NCBI GenBank assembly: GCA_021292165.1
Contig: CM037876.1
Coordinates: 312,120,492 to 312,184,491 of the forward strand
DNA length: 64,000 nt
Direction of reading: 5' to 3'
Source of the DNA: Shinisaurus crocodilurus
Lineage: Eukaryota; Chordata; Lepidosauria; Squamata; Shinisauridae
Positions 54,177 to 63,820 of the stretch are shown here, piece by piece. The notes under the pieces were generated by a model. It was not told the DNA's origin and made no database searches. It saw only the letters and a list, made by a program, of their open reading frames with translations. Position 1 is the first letter of the stretch. Every line of letters starts with the position of its first letter. The translations under genes were made by a program, and so were the position numbers.

Positions 54177-54250
54177 CAGTGTTCTCCAACCTTGGGTCCC
54201 CAGATGTTTTTGGCCTACAACTCCCAGCATGCCCCAGCCAGCTATGCTGA
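54177..54250. mobile_element. Family H hairpin MITE, left arm only
   Basis: CAGTGTTCTCCAACCTTGGG through GCCCCAGCCAGCTATGCTG, then unrelated sequence. Confidence 0.85.
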
Positions 54251-54503
54251 TTCTTATGGCTTCTGCAGCAGGCTAATGAGAAAGGGGGGGGGATCCCCCC
54301 AAATTGGGTGGAGGCACCTTCCAGGAGCACAGCTCCGCTCTGCCTCTTCCTGGTTTCGGGGGACCCCCCCCCCATTTCCTCTGCACTACAGCCTATCCCA
54401 TCCACTGGGGAGGGGCCGGCCGGCCCTCTGTGTGGCATTGGGGAGCGGGCTGCTTTTGCCACCCCAGCCGCACACACTGAAATCTGGATCGAACGATCTG
54501 CTC

Positions 54504-54672
54504 TGTGGCTTATGCTGGCTCAGCTTGTCTGAGCGTGGAAAGCTAAGCAGGGTCAAGCCTGGTTGTTACTTGGATGGGAGACCCCTCCTCTAGTTTCCTG
54601 CATTGAGCAGGGGGTTGGACTCGATAGCCTTGTAGGCTCCTTCCAACTCTATAATCTATGAATCTATGAATC
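54504..54672 (+). mobile_element. 5S rRNA-headed SINE with CR1 tail (copy 3)
   Basis: Starts at the same point as copy 1 (TGTGGCTTATGCTGGCTCAG) and ends with ATCTATGAATCTATGAA. The 5S segment contains AAGCTAAGCAGGGTC and TTACTTGGATGGGAGA. Confidence 0.9.
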
Positions 54673-54789
54673 TTCATTGCAGAAGGAGGACGAGGACCTC
54701 ACAACCCTTTCCCTGAAAAACATCAACCCGCTTAATGACCACTGTATAGCTCTCGTGCCAAAATGCCCTTTTGCAGCTGTCGGATGGAG

Positions 54790-54880
54790 TGGACTGTAGA
54801 ACAGGAAAGCAGAAGCCGTTACACACGTGTTAGTCTTTACGGTGCTACACAACTCTTTTGTTGTTTTCACTTTAGTCTTG
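54790..54880. repeat. Fragment of a dispersed repeat shared with 61.6 kb
   Basis: ACACGTGTTAGTCTTTACGG and ACTCTTTTGTTGTTTT resemble the ATAAATGTGTTCATTTTCCA segment at 61630. Confidence 0.5.
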
Positions 54881-55085
54881 ACATTGTTAATACTTAAGAT
54901 GTTCCCTAGCACCAACTGACTGCAACTGCTCTGGACTTGGCGTAGTGTTGGGAATTGTAATGTTGCCTGCTTAAAATCAACGAGGTCACGTAACCACTAG
55001 TTACAGTGGGAGGAAAGGGTTAATAAAACATAGTAAATATTATTAAAACATTCTTAAGAACTTTTAAAAATATCCTAAAATTCCT

Positions 55086-55375
55086 AAGGTTCCACTGGGT
55101 AGGCTTGCCAGAAGAGATCAATCTTTATGGCCCTTTTAAATGCCAAAAGACTATTCAGTTGACGAGTCTCCTCCGGCAGGCCATTCCACAGTCTGGGAGC
55201 AGCAGAAGAGAAGGTCCTCTGGGTAGTACCTGCCAGCCTGGTCTTGGCTGACTGGAGTAAATTCCTTCCGGAGGACCTAAGTGCGCGGGGCGGATTGTAT
55301 GGGAGAAGGCGATCCTGCAGGTAACCCGGACCCAAAACACGGCAAACTGCAGGCGCAAGCATTCAATGTGTCCGG
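55086..55375 (-). mobile_element. L2 LINE fragment (ORF2 C-terminus)
   Basis: Minus-strand residues TFSSAAPRLWNGLPEETR and LLAFKRAIKIDLF match the L2 C-terminal pattern seen at 51.3 kb. Confidence 0.75.
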
Positions 55376-55433
55376 CGGCTATTTGGAAGGAGCCTTCTCA
55401 ACTCTGGCAACTTACTAGCGTAATGTTCTAGAG

Positions 55434-55568
55434 CAGTGTTCTCCAACCTTGGGTCCCCAGATGTCTTTGGCCTACAACTCCCAGCATGCCCCAGCCAGCG
55501 TAGCTGGCTGGGGCATGCTGGGAGTTGTAGGCCAAAAACATCTGGGGACCCAAGGTTGGAGAACACTG
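55434..55568. mobile_element. Family H hairpin MITE, full length
   Basis: 135 bp with one arm mismatch (ATGTCTTTGG against ATGTTTTTGG). The flanking octamers TTCTAGAG and CTCTAGAG match 7 of 8. Confidence 0.95.
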
Positions 55569-55916
55569 CTCTAGAGGAGTAAAATTTGGACTAGACGCTC
55601 AGACTTGGTCTCAGGAGTGGGAAGCACCCTGTGGGAGAGACTGACCCTGGGTGAACTTGAACACCCGAGTCAAAGGTCACCAGGGAGATAAGCCTCCAGC
55701 AGGTGAGGATGTGCTGCGGGGCCCTGAAACGGTTCTAGGGAATTTCACCTGGCGAGCTCCTGGCTTGGTGGAAAAGTTCTCTTATGTTCACACTTGTAGG
55801 AGGTTTCCCCCAAAATGGGAACGGATGGTCCAGTATTTAAAAAAATAACAAAGCATATATGTATACTGATGAAGGCGGAAGCCGAAACATTTAGCACTAA
55901 GTGTATATTTTAAGTA

Positions 55917-56168
55917 CCGTAATACCTCGGATTGCAAGCATACATTTCATTCCGGAACCGTGCTTGTAATCCAAAACACTCTTATATCAAAGCGAGTCTC
56001 TGGCGGGCGTGAGCGGGGCCAATTTCAGCCCGCTACACCCACTCGAGGCAAGCGGCTACATCCCTACGCAAGACCTCGCTTGTTTACCAAGTCAAACATT
56101 TTTTTAAAAAATTGCTTGTCTTGCAAAACGCTCTCAGACCAAGTTACTTGAAATCCAAGATATTACTG
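55917..56168. mobile_element. Family T Tigger-like MITE, copy 3 (variant interior)
   Basis: CCGTAATACCTCGGATTGCA at the left, CCAAGATATTACTG at the right, TA on both sides. The ends match the family but the middle (GGGCGTGAGCGGGGCCAATT) is different, so this is another subfamily. Confidence 0.85.
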
Positions 56169-56170
56169 TA

Positions 56171-56422
56171 CAGTAATACCTTGGATTGCAAGTAACTTGG
56201 TTTGAGAGCGTTTTGCAAGACAAGCAAATTTTTAAATATTTATTTATTTATTTTTGACTTGATATACAAGCGACGTCTTGCAATACAAGTACTGTAGCAC
56301 GGCTTAAATTAAAAATCTCTGTACAAATTTTTTTGGGGGGGGATTTCGTTTTGATGTAAGAGTGTTTTGGATTACAAACACGTTTCCGGAACGAATTATG
56401 CTCTCAATCCAAGGCATGACTG
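56171..56422. mobile_element. Family T Tigger-like MITE, copy 4
   Basis: CAGTAATACCTTGGATTGCA to CCAAGGCATGACTG, TA on both sides; it shares the TA with copy 3. Inverted relative to copies 1 and 2. Confidence 0.92.
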
Positions 56423-56619
56423 TACTCTGTTAACATTCTAACTATCTATCTTCCATATACATACATGCATACGTATCCATTATTTCATGAGAAGCCTGGA
56501 AGAATAAGCCAGTGCTAATCAGGTTTTCGGTGGGCAAGCAGGGCAGCTGATGAATGTTTACTTCTCAGTCACTTCATAAGTAAATATGCCATGGATTCCA
56601 ATCAACACTTTCACGGGGC

Positions 56620-56770
56620 CTTTTGGCAGCATCAGCAAATTGTAGTTGAGTTGAGAAGTACAAATATTGACAGAGGTCTTTCTTTTTTAATAAGCTGGCT
56701 TTGCACAGGTACTGCCGTGAGAAACACAGTGCGGCTGGATGGGCAACTACTTGGGGGGGGAAATCCCATT
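56620..56770 (+). mobile_element. Non-LTR retrotransposon fragment (RT region)
   Basis: Residues VVELRSTNIDRGLSFLISWL and AVRNTVRLDG align with the minus-strand fragment at 57.8-58.1 kb (LRSTNIERSLFKNLSIRQL), so both come from one LINE family. Confidence 0.65.
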
Positions 56771-56887
56771 ATTTTGAAGGGGCACGAAGAAGTCCCTTGG
56801 AGGGGATCTCTAATCTGGATCGGAGGAAGCAATTCACCATCCCAAAAGAACACTGGAACGGCGAAGGTGGCAGATGTTCAGCGGTAG

Positions 56888-57010
56888 GCACCCTGGCGCC
56901 CTCCAGTTGTTTTGGACTACAACTCCCATCAGCCCCACCCAGCATGGCCAATGGTCAGGGTTTATGGGAGCAGTAGTCCAAAACATCTGGAAGGCACTGG
57001 GCTGCCTACC
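56888..57010. mobile_element. Family B MITE, two arms
   Basis: TCCAGTTGTTTTGGACTACA at the left, GAGCAGTAGTCCAAAACATC at the right. Confidence 0.78.
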
Positions 57011-57090
57011 CTTGCCCTAAGACTGGAGGCTGTAAATTAGGGTAGGGTGTGTGTGTATCATCAGATTTGGGTTGGGTGTGCAGCATAGAC

Positions 57091-57524
57091 CAGTGATTGC
57101 GAACCTATGGCACGGGTGCCACAGCTGGCACGCAGGGACCTCTCTGTGGGCACTCGAGCCATTGGTCGCCAGATCGCGAAAAGACCGTCCCCTTCTGCAT
57201 TCTGCGTCGGGTTTCCATAGTAACTCCTCTCCACTCATTCCTCGCTGGCCTCCACAGGCAGGCACACTCCAACATCTCCACCCCCAGAAGCGGACTGCTC
57301 AGGCACCCAGCCCTCCTTCTAACTGAACAGACAGCTCAGAAGCACAGCGCGCGCATGCCCGAATCTTTGCGCGCCCGGTGAAGAGCCATGCCCTGAGACA
57401 GAGCGGGGCGCGATTAGCTAGTGCCCCGTCCTCCTTCCTGCCAAATTTAAGGCACTTTGAAATAAATAAGTTGGTTTTGTGTTGCAGTTTGGGCACTCGG
57501 GCTCAAAAAGGTTCGCCATCACTG
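57091..57524. mobile_element. hAT element (CAGTGATTGCGAACC ends)
   Basis: Left end CAGTGATTGCGAACCTATGG, right end GGTTCGCCATCACTG, perfect octamer duplication GCATAGAC (57083-57090, 57525-57532). 434 bp, nonautonomous. The terminal pattern resembles Charlie-group hATs of vertebrates; family name not assigned. Confidence 0.93.
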
Positions 57525-57689
57525 GCATAGACGGATCACGCAGCCCAAAACAAGAACGCTGTGATCGTTCCAGGGTAGCTGGTGTGACTCGAGCGTCACA
57601 GCGACGTTTTTCTGTGGGTCCCCACTTGTGAGACAGCATCTTAACTGGGGGAGGGGGAGAAAGCCGATTGAGCCTGACCCAACCTGAAT

Positions 57690-57815
57690 GCCCTCCAGGT
57701 GGTTTGGACTACAACCCCTACCATCCCCATCCGGAAGCCTATTTGGGCACACTGGCTGGGGTTGATGGGCATTGTCGTCCAAGGCACCAGGAGGGCACCA
57801 GGTTGGCGGAGGCTG
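57690..57815. mobile_element. Family B MITE, two arms
   Basis: GGTGGTTTGGACTACAACCC at the left and GGGCATTGTCGTCCAAGGCA at the right. Confidence 0.75.
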
Positions 57816-57825
57816 GACTAGATTC

Positions 57826-58085
57826 TTAATGTATAGGTTGAATAAGAAGGGCGCCAAAAAGCACCCCTTCCTCACCCCCTGGGAACTCTCCGCTGACCCC
57901 CCACTTTTAGCTCTCATGAAGATCCCCGTGTGGAGCTGTCTTATAGATAGATTTTTAAAAAGGCTTCTCTCAATATTTGTGCTTCTCAGCTTCAACGACA
58001 GTTTGCCACAGCTGATCCTATCAAAGGCCACCACTAAATCAATCAAGCCCCCCCCCCCGAAGGGATTCGTTGGCATCCCATGGCG
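57826..58085 (-). mobile_element. Non-LTR retrotransposon RT fragment
   Basis: Minus-strand residues DLVVAFDRI (motif A region) and GVRKGCFLAPFLFNLYIKNL (domain B) mark a LINE reverse transcriptase. Truncated on both sides. Confidence 0.8.
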
Positions 58086-58590
58086 CATTTACTTCTGAGG
58101 TGACACAGATCAGTAAACATTGAGCGAGTGTGCCGTTATCCCACCTGAAACCCCACATTTTCCTCAGTGAAGGTATGACTAAGGACGGCTCATTCTTCCA
58201 GTCTTCTCATGAAATAATCGGTTTATACACTGGATGACGTATTAGATTAAATCTGGAGGTTTTCAGAGAGGTTACCCTGTAACCTCTCTGAATACATGTT
58301 AGGATGGCAAAACACAGGACAGACAAAGTACTTCTTCACACAGTGCATATTTGGTTCTCTACTTCTCTATTTGTTTATATTTATTTAAAATATTTTTAGA
58401 CAACGCTTAAAAGTTTTTTGGTTTTTTTAAAACTTCTCAAGGGAATTTGCAAAATAAAAACACAGAACGGTAAATTCTACAGTACAGTTAACTAAAAAAA
58501 GCAGCATTAAAAAATAAATAAAAATAATAATAAAATATCAGTGGCAGTTAAAACCATGAAATATGGAATACAGACCGGCATCAATTAAAA
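58086..58590. other. Intergenic, no recognised element
   Basis: A/T-rich, contains a short inverted AGAGAGGTTACC/GGTAACCTCTCT near 58266-58290 and a CR1 scrap near 58320. Nothing else. Confidence 0.4.
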
Positions 58591-58920
58591 GTGGACTGAA
58601 ACATCCATGTCTTCAAGGCCTGTTTAAAAATAGTCATAGAGGAGCCAGGACGGTGTACTTCCTGAAGGGCATTCCATAAAGATGGGACCACAGTAGAAAA
58701 GACCCTGTTTCTTGTGCCCACAAACCTGATAGCTCTCGGTGCATGAGACAGGGCCTTTTCTCTGGTGGCCCCATCCTTATGGAATGCCCTTAGCAGGATT
58801 TGGTGAGGGCCACCAACTTAGATGGCTTTAAAAGAGGACTGGGCAAATTCATGGCGGATAAGGCTACCAATGGTTACTAGTCATGATAGCTAAATATTAC
58901 CTCCAGATTCAGAGGTACTG
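58590..58920. mobile_element. L2 and CR1 remnants
   Basis: CATTCCATAAAGATGGGACC to ATAGCTCTCGGTGC resembles L2 C-terminal sequence, then GATGGCTTTAAAAGAGGACT from a CR1 3' portion on the plus strand. Confidence 0.6.
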
Positions 58921-58921
58921 A

Positions 58922-59115
58922 CTTGGTTTGCACAACACGCTAACTCACGGTGGCTTTCAAGCCACTGTGGCTTAGCGTGTTGTGTGAACCCGGCACGCTT
59001 CCTGCAGGGTGGCTTCAAAGCCCATCTGGGTGGGCTTCGAAGCTACCCTGGGAAGCCATGGCTTGTAGTAGGGTTCCATAGCCATCCCTGGGCTTGCCGT
59101 GTCATCTGAACCCAG
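58922..59115. mobile_element. Family A-like MITE
   Basis: CTTGGTTTGCACAACACGCT at the left, GCCGTGTCATCTGAACCCAG at the right, with a palindrome GGTGGCTTTCAAGCCACTG inside. Related in plan to family A. Confidence 0.55.
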
Positions 59116-59145
59116 ATGACAAGACAACCCAGTGGTAGCCGAAAC

Positions 59146-59743
59146 CAGGGATGGGGACTCGGACTCGAGGACTCGACTCGTGAGTCGGACTGAGTCCCCC
59201 CTCTGACTCGACTCGGACTCGAGTCCCAATATTTTTAATGGGACTCGAGACTCGACTCGGGACTCAAGACCAAGGACTCGTCAACATCCCTGCTTGATGC
59301 CACCTGCAGGTGCTGCCTGGACCCAGTTGCAGTAACTATCCAAGTTTATTTTTTAAAATCATTTTCCTAATGCAACCTTTCAGACACTTTGGGTTTGGCT
59401 GCCTCTGCCTGCCTGCTTTGGGGTTCCCTGCCTCCTCTGCCTGCCTGGTTATTTTGGGTTTGTCTGCCTGGTCTGTTCTTGTCAAAATCAGTGGCAGAGT
59501 TTTGAGATAAAAAGGCACACTTGTGCCTAGAATTTATTTAAGCCACACATCTGAAGTAGCCTTATTTTGTTGGGGAAGAAACCCATTGATTTTAATAGGG
59601 ACTCGTGGAGTCAGCTTTGGGAGTGACTCGGGACTCGTGAGTCACCATTTTGGACCAAGGACTTGGACTCGGACTCGAGACTCGGGTCCAAAGACTCGTG
59701 ACTCGACTCGTGACTCGAGACCAAGGACTCTTCAACATCCCTG
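59146..59743. mobile_element. Family G hAT with GACTCG arrays, copy 2
   Basis: CAGGGATGGGGACTC to CAACATCCCTG with perfect octamer duplication GCCGAAAC (59138-59145, 59744-59751). The same GACTCG clusters lie near both ends, and part of the middle is deleted relative to copy 1. Confidence 0.94.
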
Positions 59744-60044
59744 GCCGAAACCACTACAGAGCCATTTGGCGAGAGCGGCAAAAAAAAAGGTTTGCCCCCT
59801 CTAGCCGAGCAGGCTCAGCTCTAAATGAGCGCCGAAGACAGCCGCCCAGAAGTGCCACTTCGGGCGGTTGTCAGTCATCAGATTCTCTGCCGCTGCGTGC
59901 CGCCCCCTCAAGAGGAGACCCGTCAAGGTGTGGCTCATTCGCCACCCCCCGCCCTGCTCGGCAACCCAGATCCTGGCAAAGATCGTCTGCTGGGATTGGG
60001 CTGCATCTCTGCCACACACCCTCCGCCATTTCAGTAGGCTAAAG

Positions 60045-60179
60045 CAGTGTTCTTCAACCTTGGGTCCCCAGATGTTTTTGGCCTACAACTCCCAGCATGC
60101 CCCAGCCAGCATAGCTGGCTGGGGCATGCTGGGAGTTGTAGGCCAAAAACATCTGGGGACCCAAGGTTGGAGAACACTG
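60045..60179. mobile_element. Family H hairpin MITE, full length
   Basis: 135 bp; the arms differ at one base (TTCTTC against TTCTCC); perfect octamer duplication GGCTAAAG (60037-60044, 60180-60187). Confidence 0.96.
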
Positions 60180-60324
60180 GGCTAAAGTGATGGCCGCCCT
60201 CCCGTTCCCCCCTGCCAGCGCTGACAAGCGGTGGCAGGGAGTGGGGAAACTTGGTGCTCCTGTGGGAGGAGGAAGCACCCGACTGTCTGCCAGGTGCATC
60301 ATGGGTAGGGTGGCTTAGCGTCTC

Positions 60325-60500
60325 CTACTGTGTCTCCCAGGGCCAGTCGCTAGGGAACCAGAGCGGGAGGGTGCTGCTGTCGCCCTCATGCTATTGTCCG
60401 GCTGGTGGGCTTCCCACGGGGCATCTGGTCGGCCACTGTGGGAACAGGCCGCTGGACTAGATGGGCGGGCCTTTGCTCCAGCGTGGCTCTTCTTCTCTTT
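60325..60500 (+). mobile_element. CR1 LINE 3' portion, diverged
   Basis: GCGGGAGGGTGCTGCTGTCG, GGTCGGCCACTGTGGGAACA and CTGGACTAGATGGGCGGGCC follow the CR1 3' order. Confidence 0.65.
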
Positions 60501-60954
60501 GTCCTCTGGTGAAACTTGCCACGCGTGTTAACGCCGGCGAGGGATTTCGCGCCAAGTCAGGACAGGGAGCATCCACCAGGCGAGAGAGCCCAGCAAAGAC
60601 GCCAGGGACCAGCACATCTCTCCGCCTGGAGCTTCAGCTCCACGGCGACCCTCGATTCGGGGTTCTAACGTCATCCAGGGTCGACCTCGTTCATGTCAAA
60701 GAATTTGATTTGGACTCGACCGTGCCTCACCCGCGGCATTGACCGCCCATTCAAGAATGCACTTCCCTCTGGAGAGAGAGAGAGAGAAAAATCCAAGCAT
60801 CTCGTCCAAAACTTTCTTCTCCAAAATGGTATGCTGCTCAGTTGCCAGGACGTCAACGGCTTCCTGTGGGCCGCTGCCGCTTCCAGAGGCCTCATAAGTT
60901 ATTTGTGTGTTTATCTGCGCTAGCAACTGTTTATGTTGGCAACGGCAGCAAAGC

Positions 60955-61054
60955 NNNNNNNNNNNNNNNNNNNNNNNNNNNNNNNNNNNNNNNNNNNNNN
61001 NNNNNNNNNNNNNNNNNNNNNNNNNNNNNNNNNNNNNNNNNNNNNNNNNNNNNN
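60955..61054. other. Assembly gap (100 N)
   Basis: Exactly 100 unknown bases, a conventional placeholder; the true length may differ. The sequence resumes inside a CR1, so the gap probably hides more of that repeat. Confidence 0.99.
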
Positions 61055-61421
61055 GCCTTCAGAGGAGACTGAGGGGAGATATGATCACACTCTTCCAGTA
61101 TTTGAAGGGATGTCACACAGAGGAGGGCCAGGATCTCTTCTCGATCATCCCAGTTTGCAGGACACGGAATAATGGGCTCAAGTTACAGGAACCCAGATTC
61201 CGCCTGGACATCAGGAAAAATTTCCTGACTGTCAGAGCAATAAGACAATGGAATCAACTACCTAGGGAGGTGGTGGGCTCTCCCACTCTGGAGGCATTCA
61301 AGGTGCAGCTGGACAGACATCTGTCGGGGATGCTTTGACCTGGATTCCTGCATTGAGCAGGGGGTTGGACTCGATGGCCTTGTAGGCCCCTTCCAACTCT
61401 ACTTTTCTATGATTCTATGAT
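61055..61421 (+). mobile_element. CR1 LINE 3' end, truncated by the gap
   Basis: Continues from GCCTTCAGAGGAGACTGAGG, identical in plan to the 14.9-kb copy, with the ORF2 C-terminal codons [15 protein letters not shown] and the tail ending ATTCTATGATG. Confidence 0.92.
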
Positions 61422-61577
61422 GTTCAGCACACATGCGTCCCTCAGCTCACCAATGCAAGGACGTCAGTGTTCCCTCTCCCAACAACTGTTCTGTGATTGT
61501 GAACGCCACTGCCAAGTGAATGATCTCTCTTCGTACTTTCTGCATTCCATTTCCAATCCCCCCCGAACGAACGGAAG

Positions 61578-61712
61578 ATCGCACTTCAGGCATCTGAGAA
61601 AGTGGACTGTAGTTCAGGAAAGTTTACGCCATAATAAATGTGTTCATTTTCCAGGTGCCCTAGAAGGACCCTTTGCTGCTTTTGCTGCAACAGACCAACA
61701 GGGGCTACGGAT
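61578..61712. repeat. Dispersed repeat (AGAAAGTGGACTGTAGTTCA type)
   Basis: CATCTGAGAAAGTGGACTGT, TAATAAATGTGTTCATTTTC and TGCTGCAACAGACCAACAGG form a string widespread in reptile genomes; class not assigned. Confidence 0.5.
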
Positions 61713-62194
61713 CTTCCAGGAGGGAGGTTTAGCCAAAAAACGCACTTCGCCACAGCGGGAAGAGAGAAGAAAGTTGGCACCTCTCCGCTTGCTGCCTCTG
61801 GTTCAACTGACGTTGTTTCGAAGAGACAAAGGTAAAGAGACACATGCGGCTACTTGGGTCCACCTTTACAGACAATTCTGCTGTGTGATTGTTGTAATAG
61901 ATATCAAGGCACAGAGATCACATTCCACTTCATCCTCCCTTCCCTCTAATTATTATTATGTGGCATTTCTCTCTAGGTTAAAATAAAGAGAATCTTGGGG
62001 GGGGGGGAGGAGACACACAGCTGCGCAATTCTTTCCCCACAGTCACAGCCAGCATAACTGGTTTTTGACACTGGACAAAAATGTCACTTCCAGGAACGGT
62101 TTTGATGACAAGGCTCAGATTTTCCAGAGCTTTCCCATAGTATGGGGAGCCCCAAAGGTTGAAGTGTGTATTTGGTCTTTCAGGACACGTGTGT

Positions 62195-62238
62195 GTGTGC
62201 ATGTGCGTGCATGCGTGTGTGTGTGTGTGTGTGTGTGT
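62195..62238. repeat. (TG)n microsatellite
   Basis: TG/TGCA mixed repeat ending in about 12 GT units. Confidence 0.93.
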
Positions 62239-62551
62239 CTAACCCCCCTGCTACCAACAGCTTAAGTTCTTAATCTCCATTCCGCATCTGAACTACCGGC
62301 TTTACTCCGGGAACAAAAGCAACTGATGGACGGAGAGTAAATATTATTGCCTCGCCTTTCACCAAGGGAGGAGGGTGCCGCCTCCTTCCAACACATCAGC
62401 AGCAGCCCTTGCCAGAGTCCCTTTCCTGGGGGGGGGGGGGAGAATTCAACCTTCCTTCCAGCAACCTGAATGGCTGTGGGGCTGTGGCCTCCCCCCTCAG
62501 GCCTGCAGTATGTGTGGGGGGGACTTCATCACCCTACTTGGTCCGGTATGT

Positions 62552-62663
62552 TCATGTCCTGCTTGCGGGCTTCCCAGAAGCTGCCCACTGTCAGAGGCAG
62601 GAAGCTAAGCCGGACGGGCCCCACCTTGGTCTGATCCAGCAGGGCTCATCTTATGTTCCTGTG
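62552..62663 (+). mobile_element. CR1 LINE 3' fragment
   Basis: TCATGTCCTGCTTGCGGGCT to CTGATCCAGCAGGGCTCATC. Confidence 0.65.
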
Positions 62664-62967
62664 TCAGATACCAAAAGCTACCCTAAGATGTAACCTTCAA
62701 AGGTTTCAAAAATATTGCGGGGGGTGGGGGGGGGGCTTGTATCCTAAGATGGCTCTCAAACGAGGTGTGGAAGGGCTTCGTTTCTCGAGAGAGACGTGCT
62801 GCTATGTGGGTGGGTGGGTGGGAGGGACTCTGCACATGCTCAGAGGCATTTGTGATCTAAGAATTCCATGGCAGTTGAAGAAGTGAGGGGCCACGGCCAC
62901 GGCAGGGGTGAGGCGAAATGGGTGTGGCGAAAGGAGGAGGGCCGAGGCTAGAAGACCAACAAGATCG
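62664..62967. other. Intergenic, no recognised element
   Basis: G-rich runs and a (GGGT)n stretch near 62807-62822; nothing assigned. Confidence 0.4.
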
Positions 62968-63010
62968 GCAAGCCCAGGGCCGGCCCTACCATTAGGGCCG
63001 GGTGAGGCGG
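62968..63010. mobile_element. hAT MITE 5' end fragment
   Basis: CAGGGCCGGCCCTACCATTA, the same start as the element at 17.0 kb; the rest is not present. Confidence 0.65.
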
Positions 63011-63169
63011 CTGCCCCAGGGGGCAGATGCGGGGAAGGAGTGGCAGCAAGATGTTGGGGGGGAGAGAGACGTGTGGCTCCCCACCGCCCCCAGTTAAGGC
63101 CCTGCGCCCTCTTTTCCCCATCCTGGTTTCTGGAAGGCTGGAACTTACCTTGCCTTCCTTCCTCTGCAG

Positions 63170-63820
63170 TGGACCGCGACTAGCTCCCGCCCCCCGACCT
63201 GGCCCTCCCCGCTCCACGCCCCTTTGCTTCCCCCCCCCCCCAAACCTGTTTTATGGCTCATCGTCCCCGGTCCACAAGATGTTGAACAGAGCGCCTCTGA
63301 GCATACGTAGCGCCCTTGTCGCTGGCAACGCCCCCCCCCCATCCTCTCCGGTTAACTGCGGCCAGCCCCACCGACGTGAAAACCGCAGCTCGGGCATCGA
63401 GCCCGAATTCCCGTCTCCTCTCCTCTCCGCTTCCCGAACCTTACCTACCGCCCGGGGCCTCCCTCTCCCCTTGCCGCCCCGCCCTTCCCACGGAACTTGG
63501 CTCTTCTCCGAGGGGCTCCTTCTTACCCTCCCACGAACGGAGGCTGGCCGTCCGGCTGGCTGACCCTCTGCAGGGCACTCGCCAACGCCCCCCCCCTCCG
63601 GGTTTCTTCCTCTCCGCTCCCGCCCCTCCCGCCCAGGGTCCGCCCGCCCCCTTTTCTCCACACCCCCCCGCACCCCCACCCCCCATCCCTTCGCAGGGAG
63701 GTCTCCCTCTGCCTCTGTCGCCACCTCCCGCGAGGCTTTGCCGGGTTGCCACCCGGTCCGTCCCTGCGTCTCTCTCGGAGGCGCACGGCCAGCGGCCGTC
63801 CAGCCCGGGCGGGACTCCCC
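63170..63820 (+). promoter_or_regulatory. PTGDR: PTGDR 5' region, CpG island
   Basis: Very GC- and CpG-rich sequence with long C runs (63231, 63331, 63661) leading into the PTGDR start codon. No TATA box is visible. Probably promoter and 5' UTR; the transcription start is not determined. Confidence 0.65.

Noticed and set aside
18783..60179. Repeated near-identical palindromes as a CRISPR-like array
   Set aside because: Copies are kilobases apart, 135 bp long, with their own 8-bp target duplications, in a vertebrate genome; they are transposons.
61417..61986. 189-residue plus-strand open frame
   Set aside because: Starts in a CR1 tail and runs through a dispersed repeat; no domain, no splice context.
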